DNA of 64,000 nt. Source: JBBSDP01 sp038240605. Its GTDB lineage: Bacteria; Planctomycetota; Phycisphaerae; Tepidisphaerales; Tepidisphaeraceae. The notes beneath the pieces are model-generated. The model did not search any database and was not told the DNA's origin. It saw only the letters and a program-made list of their open reading frames with translations. Of the stretch, positions 18,815 through 27,275 are shown piece after piece. A program made the position numbers and the translations under genes. Numbering within the stretch: position 1 is the stretch's first letter; the number at the start of each line of letters is the position of its first letter. Location: contig JBBSDP010000024.1 of NCBI GenBank assembly GCA_038240605.1, positions 4,533 to 68,532 on the forward strand, given 5' to 3'.

Positions 18815-21800
18815 ATGTCTTTCCGAGCTTTCACGTTCGCCAGCCGCCACAATGGTGCCGTTGTCGCGCTGGCGGGAATCATTGCGATCGGCTCCCTGTT
18901 TACCTCGACGTTACGCGCCGCTGATGCTATGCGGATCGATCCGGAGCTCGAGCGCAAGACGTTCCGAGTTGCCGAGGGGTGGGAGGTCAACCTCTTTGCC
19001 GCCGAGCCGCTGATCGAGAAACCCGTTCAGATGAACTGGGACACCGCGGGCCGGCTCTGGTGCGCCACTTCGGCGACTTATCCGCAGGTGAAGCCGGGAA
19101 CGCCTTCGGATGACAAGATCATCGTTCTGGAAGACACCGCCGGCTCCGGCCACGCCGACAAGTCCACCATCTTCGCCGATCACCTGCTGATCCCCATGTC
19201 CGTCGCGCCAGGCGACGGCGGGGCGTACGTCACCAACAGCACGGAGGTAATCCACCTGCGCGACACGAAGGGGAATGGCAAGGCGGATGAGCGCACGGTC
19301 GTCCTCGACGGCTTTGGCACCGAGGACACGCATCACATCATTCATACCTTGCGATGGGGCCCGGACGGCCGCCTCTACTTCAACCAGTCGATCTACATTC
19401 ACGGGCACGTCAGCACGCCGCACGGACTCAAGACGCTGCTGGCGAGCGGCGTCTGGCGGTTCCATCCGCGGACGATGGAGCTGGACGTTTACACGCGCGG
19501 CCTCGTGAATCCGTGGGGCGACGTCTGGGACCGCTGGGGGAATTTCTTCCAGACCGATGGCGCTGGAGGCGGGGGGATCAACTTCAGCTTTCCCGGCGCG
19601 GCGTTCGAGTCCGCGGCCGGGTTCGAACGGACCCTGCCGGGCTTAAACCCGGGCAGCCCCAAGTATTGTGGCGAGGAGATCCTTTCGGGTCGCCATATCC
19701 CCGATGCCTATCAGGGCAACATCCTCACCAACGATTTCCGCGCGAATCGCATCGTTCGCTTCAAGCTGTCCGAGGCCGGCTCTGGCTTCTCGTCCAAGCA
19801 GATGCCGGACTTCATCACCAGCACCGACAGCGCGTTTCGCCCGGTCGATATCAAGATGGGTCCCGACGGCGCGGTTTACATCGCCGACTGGTACAACCCG
19901 ATCATCAACCATGGCGAGGTCGATTTCCGCGACGCCCGCCGTGACCACACCCACGGGCGCATCTGGCGCGTGACTGCCAAGGGGAGCGCGCTGGTCGAGC
20001 GCCCGAAAATCGCCGGTGCGCCGGTCGCGGACCTGCTCAACCTGCTGGGCGCTCCCGAGGATTACACGCGGCAGCAGGTCAAGCTCGAGCTGCGGGAACG
20101 CAGCCCGGAACAAGTCGCGGCGGCGCTGGCGACGTGGGTGAAGGCGATGAAGGGAAAGGACCCGGATCGGGAACATCGCCTCCTGGAAGGGCTCTGGACC
20201 TATCAGACGATCGACGTGGTTGAGCCGCAGTTACTCGGGCGTCTTCTAACGGCGGATGACGCCCATGCGCGAGCGGCGGCCGTGCGCATCGCCTCACGCT
20301 GGGCGGGGCAACTGGGGAACATCAACGAGCTGCTCGGCGATGCAGTCGCCGACGAGGATCCGCGCGTCCGCCTGGAGGCGGTGCGGGCGCTGGCGCTGAT
20401 TCCTTCGCCGCAGTCGATCACGATCGCCACGCGCGTCCTCGACAAGCCGATGGACCCGTTCCTCGACTTTGCCCTGTGGCTGACGGCCAACGAGCTCAAA
20501 GAAGTCTGGCTCCCCGCGTTCCAGTCCGGGCGCCTGACCGCGTGGGCCAAGCCCGCGCACCTCACTTACGCACTCCAGGCCGTGAAGTCGCCGGCGGCGA
20601 TCACGTCGCTGATCTCGCAGCTCAAGACAAACCAGATTCCGCCCGAATCGCGCGGCGACGTGATCGACCTGATTGCCGGCATCGATCCGGCTGGCCAGGT
20701 CGGCACGCTCTTTGACTTGGCGCATCACGGCGAGATCAAAGACGGTCCGACTCGCGCCCGGCTCCTAGTGGTATTGGAGCACATTGCGCGGGAGGGTCAC
20801 GTACCGCCGCCGGGCAACGCATCGCAAATCAGGACGCTGATCGACGATGCGGATCCACAGGTTCGCGCCGCCGCCCTGCGTCTTGCCGGGGCGTGGAGAG
20901 TTCAGCAATTACGGCCGGAGCTGACGCAGCTCGCCGAATCGGACGCCACGGCCGAGCCGGTCCGTTCAGCTGCGTTTGATGGGCTCTCTTCCCTGGGTGG
21001 CCCGGAGAGCGTCGCGCTTTTCCAGAAATTGTCTGAGCCGCCAGCCCATCCGCAGTCGCGCAGCCTGGCCATCGCGGCCCTCACCGCCCTCAATCTCGAG
21101 GATGCGGCGACGCGAGCGGCGAACCTCCTTACGGCGGACATCGGCGCTGCCAACGCATTTGATCCGGCCCCGCTTCTCGGCGCGTTCCTCCGGCGCGAGG
21201 GGGGAGGTGAAGCGCTCGCCAAGGCACTGGCGGGCAAGAAGCTGCCGGCGGATACCGCGAAGCTTTCCCTTCGCTACCTCCAATCCCTGGCCAGCACCGA
21301 TTCGCCGCTGAGCGATGTCGTACGCAAATCGATCGGCCTCAGCTCCGGCCCGACCAGGCTGACGCCGGGGCAGATGAAGCAAATGATTGCCGAAGTGATG
21401 GAGAAGGGTGACGCGGCGCGCGGAGAGCAGGTCTTCCGCAGCAAGCAGACCGGCTGCTACCAGTGCCACGCGATCGGCGGCGCAGGCGGATGGCTCGCCC
21501 CGGACCTGCGCGCGATCGGCGCCAGCAGCCCCGTCGATTACCTGATCGACTCGGTGCTCGATCCAAACAAGGCCGTGAAAGATGGTTATGCCGGCTACAC
21601 GATCGTGACGCGCGAGGGGGAGGTGTATAGCGGAATCAAGGTTCGCCAGGACGCCAAGCTCCTGGTCCTTCGCGACAACGCCCACGCCGAAATCAATATC
21701 CCCGTCGCGTCGATCAAGCAGCAGAAGCAGGTGGGTTCGCTCATGCTCAGCGGCCTGGCCGACACGCTGACCCACGGCGAATTCCTCGACCTTATCCGCT

Positions 21801-22276
21801 TTCTTTCCGACCTGGGCAAACCCGGCCCCTATGGAGCCTCCACGACGCAATTGGTCCGCCGGTGGAGCGTGCTCCAGGCGATCCCCCAAAGCAGCACCGA
21901 TCCCAACGCGCCGCCTGCGATCGCAGCAGCCGACAGCCCCGCCTGGGGCGCGGAGTACGCCATGGTCTCCGGCGTCCTCCCCGTCGCCGCACTTTCCCCC
22001 CAATCCGGCGCACGGGTGGCATTTGTGCAGTGCCAGCTCGACGTCGCCACGCCCGGAAAAATCCGCCTGGTGCTGAACTCAGTCAAAGGCCTGCAAGCGT
22101 GGATCGACGGCAAGCCGGTGCCGGTTGCGTCGACGATGTCCCCTGGGCTAGAGCGGGGTGTGCACACGCTGGCGTTCCGCATCGATCTACGCGAGCGCGG
22201 AGTCGAAGGGTTGTCAGTCGAGGTGGCTGACGAACCGGGCAGCACCGCCCACGCCCAACCCCTCGGCGGCAAATAG
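18815..22276 (+). CDS. PVC-type haem-binding CxxCH protein with propeller and HEAT repeats
   Basis: A 1153-residue exported protein of the TIGR02604/TIGR02603 architecture. After a signal peptide (residues 1-35) comes a glucose-dehydrogenase-like six-bladed propeller (WDTAGRLWCATSATYP, GPDGAVYIADWYNPII), then alpha-helical HEAT-like repeats, and a c-type cytochrome domain with CYQCH at residues 881-885 and a distal SLMLSGLADTLT block that would carry the Met ligand. A short beta-rich tail follows. ATG 18815 is chosen because it begins the signal peptide; in-frame GTG 18746 and ATG 18770 are possible. It probably oxidises a sugar-like substrate in the periplasm and passes electrons to haem. 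It follows the SGNH gene closely and likely shares its message. Confidence 0.9.
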   Translation: MSFRAFTFASRHNGAVVALAGIIAIGSLFTSTLRAADAMRIDPELERKTFRVAEGWEVNLFAAEPLIEKPVQMNWDTAGRLWCATSATYPQVKPGTPSDDKIIVLEDTAGSGHADKSTIFADHLLIPMSVAPGDGGAYVTNSTEVIHLRDTKGNGKADERTVVLDGFGTEDTHHIIHTLRWGPDGRLYFNQSIYIHGHVSTPHGLKTLLASGVWRFHPRTMELDVYTRGLVNPWGDVWDRWGNFFQTDGAGGGGINFSFPGAAFESAAGFERTLPGLNPGSPKYCGEEILSGRHIPDAYQGNILTNDFRANRIVRFKLSEAGSGFSSKQMPDFITSTDSAFRPVDIKMGPDGAVYIADWYNPIINHGEVDFRDARRDHTHGRIWRVTAKGSALVERPKIAGAPVADLLNLLGAPEDYTRQQVKLELRERSPEQVAAALATWVKAMKGKDPDREHRLLEGLWTYQTIDVVEPQLLGRLLTADDAHARAAAVRIASRWAGQLGNINELLGDAVADEDPRVRLEAVRALALIPSPQSITIATRVLDKPMDPFLDFALWLTANELKEVWLPAFQSGRLTAWAKPAHLTYALQAVKSPAAITSLISQLKTNQIPPESRGDVIDLIAGIDPAGQVGTLFDLAHHGEIKDGPTRARLLVVLEHIAREGHVPPPGNASQIRTLIDDADPQVRAAALRLAGAWRVQQLRPELTQLAESDATAEPVRSAAFDGLSSLGGPESVALFQKLSEPPAHPQSRSLAIAALTALNLEDAATRAANLLTADIGAANAFDPAPLLGAFLRREGGGEALAKALAGKKLPADTAKLSLRYLQSLASTDSPLSDVVRKSIGLSSGPTRLTPGQMKQMIAEVMEKGDAARGEQVFRSKQTGCYQCHAIGGAGGWLAPDLRAIGASSPVDYLIDSVLDPNKAVKDGYAGYTIVTREGEVYSGIKVRQDAKLLVLRDNAHAEINIPVASIKQQKQVGSLMLSGLADTLTHGEFLDLIRFLSDLGKPGPYGASTTQLVRRWSVLQAIPQSSTDPNAPPAIAAADSPAWGAEYAMVSGVLPVAALSPQSGARVAFVQCQLDVATPGKIRLVLNSVKGLQAWIDGKPVPVASTMSPGLERGVHTLAFRIDLRERGVEGLSVEVADEPGSTAHAQPLGGK

Positions 22277-22503
22277 AGTTGCTCGACTGCGGACGCTGAA
22301 TGGGGACAACCGCCTATTTCACAGCTCATTTTCACTATCGAAAATGGGCGGCCTGTCGGTCCCTTCTTTTTATCCTGGACGAATAAGGAGGAGTGACCCC
22401 CTTATTCGCGGGCCAGCCCGTCGTGATCTTGATCGTCGTCAGATTTTGGGGCGGTGACGATCGCACTCGCGGTGTGCATCTGCGAAGCACACGTCGGGGG
22501 GCG
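22277..22503. other. Convergent intergenic region with two hairpins
   Basis: Between the PVC gene (+) and ftsK (-) are two inverted repeats: CGAATAAGG / CCTTATTCG at 22380-22408 with an 11-base loop, and GTGTGC / GCACAC at 22472-22492. Neither is followed by a long T-run. They probably end transcription from both sides. No gene is seen here. Confidence 0.5.
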
Positions 22504-24999
22504 TCACACGGTCATTCCCGACACCGCGTCGGAATGCTCGCTGGCCTTCATCGCTTCCCACTGTTCGAGCGTGATGTTGCACTCGCGGGCCTGCGATCCT
22601 TTGTATTCGCCAAGGATGCCCGACGCCGCCATCTGCTCGATCAGGCGCGACGCCCGGCTGTAGCCGATCGTCAGGCGACGCTGAAGCAGGCTCACGCTGC
22701 CGCGCTTGGTCTCGAGGATGACGCGTACGGCGTCCTCGAACAACTCGTCCTTCTCCATGTCCGCGTCGCCTCCGCTCCCCATCGACTTGATTTGCACCAG
22801 GTCCGGCTCGTACTGAGCCTCGGCGAGCGACTTGACCAGCTTCACGCTCTCCTTGATCTCCCGGTCGTCGATGAACGTGCCCTGCGAGCGGATCGGCTTG
22901 CTCGCGCCCGGCGGCAGGAAGAGCATATCCCCCTGGCCGAGGAGCAACTCGCCGCCGTTCTGGTCGATCACGATCCGGCTGTCCATCTTGGTGTTGACGC
23001 GGAACGCGATCTTGGACGGCATGTTGGACTTGATCAACCCGGTTACGACCGTTGCCTGCGGCCGCTGGGTGGCGACGATCAGGTGAATGCCCACCGCGCG
23101 CGCCTTCTGGGCCAGGCGGACGATAAAGCTCTCGACTTCCTTGCCGCTAGTCATCATCAGGTCGGCCAGCTCGTCGATGATGATCACGACGTACGGCATG
23201 TGCTTGGGGATCTTCGCCTCTTCCTCCGGCGTGTTCGGCTGGAAGCGCTCGATCAGCTCCTCGCGCGTGAGGCGGTTGTAGCCGGCGATATTGCGCACGC
23301 CCGCCTCGGCGAGCATCTCGTAGCGCTCGTCCATCTTCTCGCATGCCCAGTCCAGGACGCTGGTGGCCCGGCCGGTCTCGTTGATGACCGGGCACATGAG
23401 GTGTGGGATGTCCTTGAACGGCGCCATCTCGACCACCTTCGGGTCGATCAGGATCATCTTCACCATGTCCGGGCGCTGCTTGTAGATGATGGACATGATG
23501 ATGCTGTTGATGCAGACCGACTTGCCCGAGCCAGTCGTGCCGGCGATCAGGCAGTGGGGCATCGCGGCCAGGTCCGTCACCAGCGGCTCGCCGCTCGCGT
23601 CCTTGCCGAGGAACAGAGGGATCGCCTGCTTGGTCGTCGCATCGGGCGCCAGCTGCATCAGCTCCTTGAGGCGCACCTTCTCCTTCTGCGCATTGGGCAC
23701 TTCGATGCCGACGGTGTTCTTCCCAGGTACCGGCGCCACGATGCGCACGCTGACCGCCATCAGGGCGCGGGCGATGTCGTTGCTCAGCGCGGTGATGCTT
23801 GACACCTTCACGCCCGGCGCCAGCGCCAGCTCGTACATCGTGATCACCGGCCCGGTGTCGATCTCGACGACGTGGGCCTCGATCTGGAATTCCTTCAGCG
23901 CCTGCTCCAGCACCGCCGCCTTCTCGCGGACGAACCGCTCCTGGCTTTCCGCGTACCCGTGCTCCGCTTCGTCGAGCAGGTCCCAGTTGGGCAGATGATA
24001 CTCGCCCAGTTCCTTGGGGGGCGGGGGCGGCGGGGAGACTTGCCGCGGTTTGATCGTGTTCGGCAGCTTCACGATGATGTCAGCCTTGGGCGGCTCCTCA
24101 GGCGGGGCGGGCGCCTGCTCCTCGACCGGCGGGATCACCGCCAGCTCCGAGGGGCCCGGGTCCGATGCATCCTGGTGAGCGGCGTCTTCGGCCGCGGCAG
24201 CCGCATCGTCGTCATACGTCAGGTCGATCAACTCATCCGCCGGCTCCTCTGCCGCGCGCTTTCCGCGCGATTCGCGCTGGAGGATCACGGGAGGTTTCAG
24301 TGGCGCATCGTCCTCATCGACCGTCGCGATGGGCTTCGTCGCCTTCGTGGTCTTCGGCTTCTCCGCTTTGGCGGCGACCGCGTCGCGGGTCACGAATTTC
24401 GGCAGCGAGGGAAGCTTTACCAGCGGCATGAAGTTCCAGCGGATCTGCGGCGCGCGATCCTTCACATGCGCGATCGCGCTGCCCACCATGCCCGGCGTCC
24501 GCAGCACCAGATCGTCCGCCGCCAGCAGCAGTCCTACCAGCAGCGTCGTCGCGAGGATGAGCAGCGTGCCGGCCGTGCTGAAATAGCGTTGCAGGAGGTG
24601 CGAGGTCCCGATGCCGATGATCCCGCCCTGGCCCTCCGGAAACCCGTCGTACGACCCCGGCTTGAAATGATGAACCGCCGTGGCGAAGGCGACGGAGAGC
24701 AACAGCAGCCCGACGGCGCGCATCCAGAAATCACCGATCTCGCTTCGGAAGATCCGCATCACCAGGCAGACGCCGCTGAAGAAGAGGATCGGGAAGACGC
24801 CCTGTCCAATGAACAGGTACAGATAATACGCGATCAGCGCGCCCGCGCTCCCGCACAGGTTGGCGATGGGGGGGCTGGGCTCGACGGCGTGACTCGGCCA
24901 GTCGGTGGCGTGGAAGCTCCCCAGCGCCAACAACAGGAACACCCAGCCGCTGAGGGCCAGGAACAACAAAACGTTCCGCGACAGGTTCGAGCGTTCCAT
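22504..24999 (-). CDS. ftsK: DNA translocase FtsK
   Basis: An 831-residue FtsK/SpoIIIE translocase. Several N-terminal membrane helices lie in residues 8-165 (the 4TM region), followed by an acidic/Pro-rich linker of about 190 residues. The alpha/beta motor has Walker A AGTTGSGKS at 486-494, Walker B-type VVIIIDELADLMM and the RecA-fold core. The C-terminal gamma winged helix (KRGSVSLLQRRLTIGYSRAS...GILGEYKG) reads KOPS-like DNA polarity signals and contacts XerD in the family. It pumps chromosome termini through the closing septum. Many planctomycetes lack FtsZ yet keep FtsK, so here it may act mainly in chromosome resolution. The ATG lacks a clear ribosome site; a repeat patch lies immediately upstream. 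Confidence 0.97.
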   Translation of the reverse strand: MERSNLSRNVLLFLALSGWVFLLLALGSFHATDWPSHAVEPSPPIANLCGSAGALIAYYLYLFIGQGVFPILFFSGVCLVMRIFRSEIGDFWMRAVGLLLLSVAFATAVHHFKPGSYDGFPEGQGGIIGIGTSHLLQRYFSTAGTLLILATTLLVGLLLAADDLVLRTPGMVGSAIAHVKDRAPQIRWNFMPLVKLPSLPKFVTRDAVAAKAEKPKTTKATKPIATVDEDDAPLKPPVILQRESRGKRAAEEPADELIDLTYDDDAAAAAEDAAHQDASDPGPSELAVIPPVEEQAPAPPEEPPKADIIVKLPNTIKPRQVSPPPPPPKELGEYHLPNWDLLDEAEHGYAESQERFVREKAAVLEQALKEFQIEAHVVEIDTGPVITMYELALAPGVKVSSITALSNDIARALMAVSVRIVAPVPGKNTVGIEVPNAQKEKVRLKELMQLAPDATTKQAIPLFLGKDASGEPLVTDLAAMPHCLIAGTTGSGKSVCINSIIMSIIYKQRPDMVKMILIDPKVVEMAPFKDIPHLMCPVINETGRATSVLDWACEKMDERYEMLAEAGVRNIAGYNRLTREELIERFQPNTPEEEAKIPKHMPYVVIIIDELADLMMTSGKEVESFIVRLAQKARAVGIHLIVATQRPQATVVTGLIKSNMPSKIAFRVNTKMDSRIVIDQNGGELLLGQGDMLFLPPGASKPIRSQGTFIDDREIKESVKLVKSLAEAQYEPDLVQIKSMGSGGDADMEKDELFEDAVRVILETKRGSVSLLQRRLTIGYSRASRLIEQMAASGILGEYKGSQARECNITLEQWEAMKASEHSDAVSGMTV

Positions 25000-25008
25000 C
25001 TGATTTTT

Positions 25009-25231
25009 CAGTTGTCCTGAGGAGGTCAGTTGTCCTGAGGAGGTCAGTTGTCCTGAGGAGGTCAGTTGTCCTGAGGAGGTCAGTTGTCCGTTGTCAGTTG
25101 TCCGTTGTCAGTTGTCAGTTGTCCGTTGTTAGAGGTCAGTTGTCAGTTGCAAAGACTGCTACCACTGACGATTGGCCGCGGACAGGAATAATTCTCACTA
25201 CAACTGACAACGGACAACTGACAACGGACAA
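25009..25231. repeat. 18-bp tandem array and 32-bp inverted repeat upstream of ftsK
   Basis: Four exact copies of CAGTTGTCCTGAGGAGGT run from 25009 to 25080. They pass into degenerate TTGTCAGTTGTCCG units, the outer part of which (25084-25115) is perfectly inverted at 25200-25231, giving 32-bp arms separated by 84 bp. The whole gap between ftsK and dut is therefore repeat. The same kind of CAGTTGTC/GACAACTG simple repeat is, from memory, scattered in many soil-bacterial genomes. It is not a CRISPR: repeats touch without spacers. Whether it carries the ftsK promoter is unknown. Confidence 0.95.
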
Positions 25232-25234
25232 ATT

Positions 25235-25687
25235 TCACGTTCCCGTATGACCGAACCCGCCCGCGCCGCGGTCCGTTGGCTCCAGCTCTTCGACTTCAAT
25301 CAGCTCGACCGCCGGCAGCGGCACGATCACCATTTGCGCAATTCGCATGCCCCGTTCGATCACGAACGGCTCACGACCCAGATTCACCAGCGGCACGCGC
25401 ACCTCGCCGCGGTAGTCGGCGTCGATCGTGCCCGGGGCGTTGATCAGCGTAACGCCGTGCCGGCTCGAAAGCCCGCTGCGTGGCCGGACCTGCGCCTCGT
25501 ACCCGACCGGCAGGGCCATGCTGAACCCACAGGGGATCAGCCGGATCTCGCCCGGCGCCAGCGTCGTCGGCTCGGTCACGGCCGCCGGCAGATCGAAACC
25601 GGCGGCGTGCTCCGTCATCTTCGACGGCAGCGGCAAACCATGGGACCCGGGCATCCGCTTAACCTGTACTGTTATCGGAAGGCTCAA
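25235..25687 (-). CDS. dut: Deoxyuridine 5'-triphosphate nucleotidohydrolase
   Basis: A 150-residue trimeric dUTPase. All five motifs are present: AAGFDLPA (1), RPRSGLSSRHGV (2), GTIDADYRGEV (3), RIAQMVIVPL (4) and RGAGGFGHTGT (5, with His where Ser is commonest). It converts dUTP to dUMP and pyrophosphate, keeping uracil out of DNA and feeding thymidylate synthesis. I place the start at TTG 25687: it gives the normal family length and GGAG lies eight bases upstream (25696-25699). The frame is open to 25918, but that extension has no family similarity. Divergent from the Nif3-like gene. Confidence 0.92.
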   Translation of the reverse strand: MSLPITVQVKRMPGSHGLPLPSKMTEHAAGFDLPAAVTEPTTLAPGEIRLIPCGFSMALPVGYEAQVRPRSGLSSRHGVTLINAPGTIDADYRGEVRVPLVNLGREPFVIERGMRIAQMVIVPLPAVELIEVEELEPTDRGAGGFGHTGT

Positions 25688-26099
25688 AATGAATTCTCCA
25701 TTGATTCGAGTTGGTGTGACATAAGATCCGCTGAGCAGATAGTTTGCGTCATTCCGCCACAGTTGCCGCGAGGGCCGTTCGAAAACGTTCCTTCGAGCCG
25801 CGATGGCCGCTTCTGGCCGGATTTGGCCAATTTTGGCCGCATAGGAAAAACCCTTACTGGCCATTCGCTTTACGCCCATTTCCTGGCCGGAGCAACGTAG
25901 CGATTGGCGGGTGGGCAAATCAACATGGATTCAGAGGACGAATGCTCGCCACAGATGGGGACTGATGCAGACGGATGAATTCATTGTTGGTTGGGAAATA
26001 CGTCGTAGGGCCGTTGGAATCGTGACCCTGATAGCGCGGTGGGTTAGTGTAAGGGTGATCGGGCGGACGTTCCGTTTCAGTCGTTCATCGCGGGAGCTT
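25688..26099. other. 412-bp divergent intergenic region, phased TGGCC motifs and ACAGATG repeat
   Basis: No gene is supported here. Around 25810-25850 TGGCC occurs three times at about ten-base spacing (CTGGCCGGA, TTTGGCCAAT, TTTGGCCGC), with a further TGGCC about 30 bases on; helical phasing suggests a protein-binding site for the divergent dut or Nif3-like promoter. At about 25949-25980 a degenerate CACAGATG / ACTGATG / GACGGATG tandem resembles another dispersed repeat of soil bacteria. Both readings are by eye. Confidence 0.4.
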
Positions 26100-27017
26100 A
26101 TGAAGTACTCGACACGTTGTGGCTTGGGCGTGTGGTTGATGTGTACCGCGGTAGTCGGCGCAGGTGATCCGCCTGCCCCGGCTTCTCCGACCACGCGCCC
26201 GACGGCCCGGCTCATCGTCGAGCGGATCAAGCAGAACGTGGGTGTTCCCTGGAACACGGCGACCGTCGATACCTTTAAGGCGGGCGACCCGGATACGGCG
26301 GTCACCGGCATCGCCACGACCCACCTGGACACGCTCGAGGTCCTACAGAAGGCGGCGGCGGCCGGATGCAACCTGGTCATCTCGCACGAGCCGACGTTTT
26401 ATAACCATCTCGATCGCACGGAGCAGTTCGACGGGGATGCGGTCCTGGCGGAGAAGCGGGCGTTCATCGCGCAGCATGGGATGGTGGTCTTCCGGTTCCA
26501 CGATCACTGGCATCGCCGTCAGCCGGACGGGATCGATCAGGGGGTGGTGCGGAAGATCGGGTGGGAGAAATTTCGAAAGCCGGGCGAGACGCGGGGGCTC
26601 TTCGAGATCCCTCGGACGACGTTGGAGGATCTCGCCCGGGAGTTGAAGGGGAAGCTGGGCGCGACGGTCGTGCGCGCCGTGGGTAAGCCGGAGGCGACGT
26701 TCAGCAAGATCGGGATGTTGCCGGGGGCGGCCGGGTCGGCGGCGCAGATCAAGATGCTCGAGCGGGAGGACGTCGAGGTGCTGCTCATCGGGGAGACGCC
26801 GGAGTGGGAGACGGTTGAATACGTTCGCGATGCGGTGACCGAAGGCCGTCCCAAGGCGTTGCTTCTTCTCGGCCACGCCAATTCCGAAGAGGCGGGCATG
26901 GAGAACTGCGCCGAATGGCTGAAAGGCTTCGTCTCCGAGGTCCCCGTCAAGTTCATCCCCGCCGGCGATCCGTTCTGGGAACCCAAATCAGCCGGGATCG
27001 GGCCAGTTCAACGCTGA
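26100..27017 (+). CDS. Nif3-like dinuclear metal centre protein with signal peptide
   Basis: A 305-residue Nif3/YbgI-family protein (DUF34). Recognisable family blocks are VTGIATTHLDTLEVLQKAAA, LVISHEPTFYNH (metal-ligand histidine), FRFHDHWHRR (HxxH-like ligands) and near the end LLLLGHANSEEAGMENCA with the last ligands. Family members form hexamers with two metal ions; a GTP cyclohydrolase-like or other hydrolase role has been suggested but is not settled. The unusual point is an N-terminal signal peptide (MKYSTRCGLGVWLMCTAVVGAG), so this copy should be periplasmic, unlike the cytosolic norm. ATG 26100 is preceded by GGGAG. An in-frame upstream opening to 25911 is discounted because it would bury the signal. 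Confidence 0.85.
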   Translation: MKYSTRCGLGVWLMCTAVVGAGDPPAPASPTTRPTARLIVERIKQNVGVPWNTATVDTFKAGDPDTAVTGIATTHLDTLEVLQKAAAAGCNLVISHEPTFYNHLDRTEQFDGDAVLAEKRAFIAQHGMVVFRFHDHWHRRQPDGIDQGVVRKIGWEKFRKPGETRGLFEIPRTTLEDLARELKGKLGATVVRAVGKPEATFSKIGMLPGAAGSAAQIKMLEREDVEVLLIGETPEWETVEYVRDAVTEGRPKALLLLGHANSEEAGMENCAEWLKGFVSEVPVKFIPAGDPFWEPKSAGIGPVQR

Positions 27018-27275
27018 CGCTAAGTTCACTGATGACGAAGGACCGATCGTTTGGAATGGGGGGCCGAGGCTCTGACGTCCAAATCTGTCTGTGCCAACAC
27101 TCGCACATACAATTTCGTCATCAAAAAGGCGTCCGGCGAGAGAAACGCTGAGGAGGAGGAAGCGCCACCGTTCAACGTCGCGACCTTGCTTTCATCAGCC
27201 TTCCATTTTCCATATGCTTGAGCTCGTCGAGGGCTCTTAATTTCATCTCGCCTCCTATCAGGCAGGAAGACAAAC
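27018..27275. other. Intergenic region with distant inverted repeat
   Basis: No gene is seen. TGATGACGAA (27030-27039) is inverted as TTCGTCATCA (27114-27123), arms 74 bases apart, the right arm followed by AAAA. It may be a weak terminator for the Nif3-like gene. The last part holds the leader and AGGCAGGA ribosome site of the LEPR-XLL protein. Confidence 0.35.

Noticed and set aside
22393..23802. Long plus-strand open frame opposite ftsK
   Set aside because: Antisense to the FtsK motor domain; sequence is low-complexity Arg/His/Leu-rich without family motifs.
25009..25080. Possible CRISPR array
   Set aside because: The four 18-bp repeats are directly adjacent with no spacers and no cas genes are in the window.
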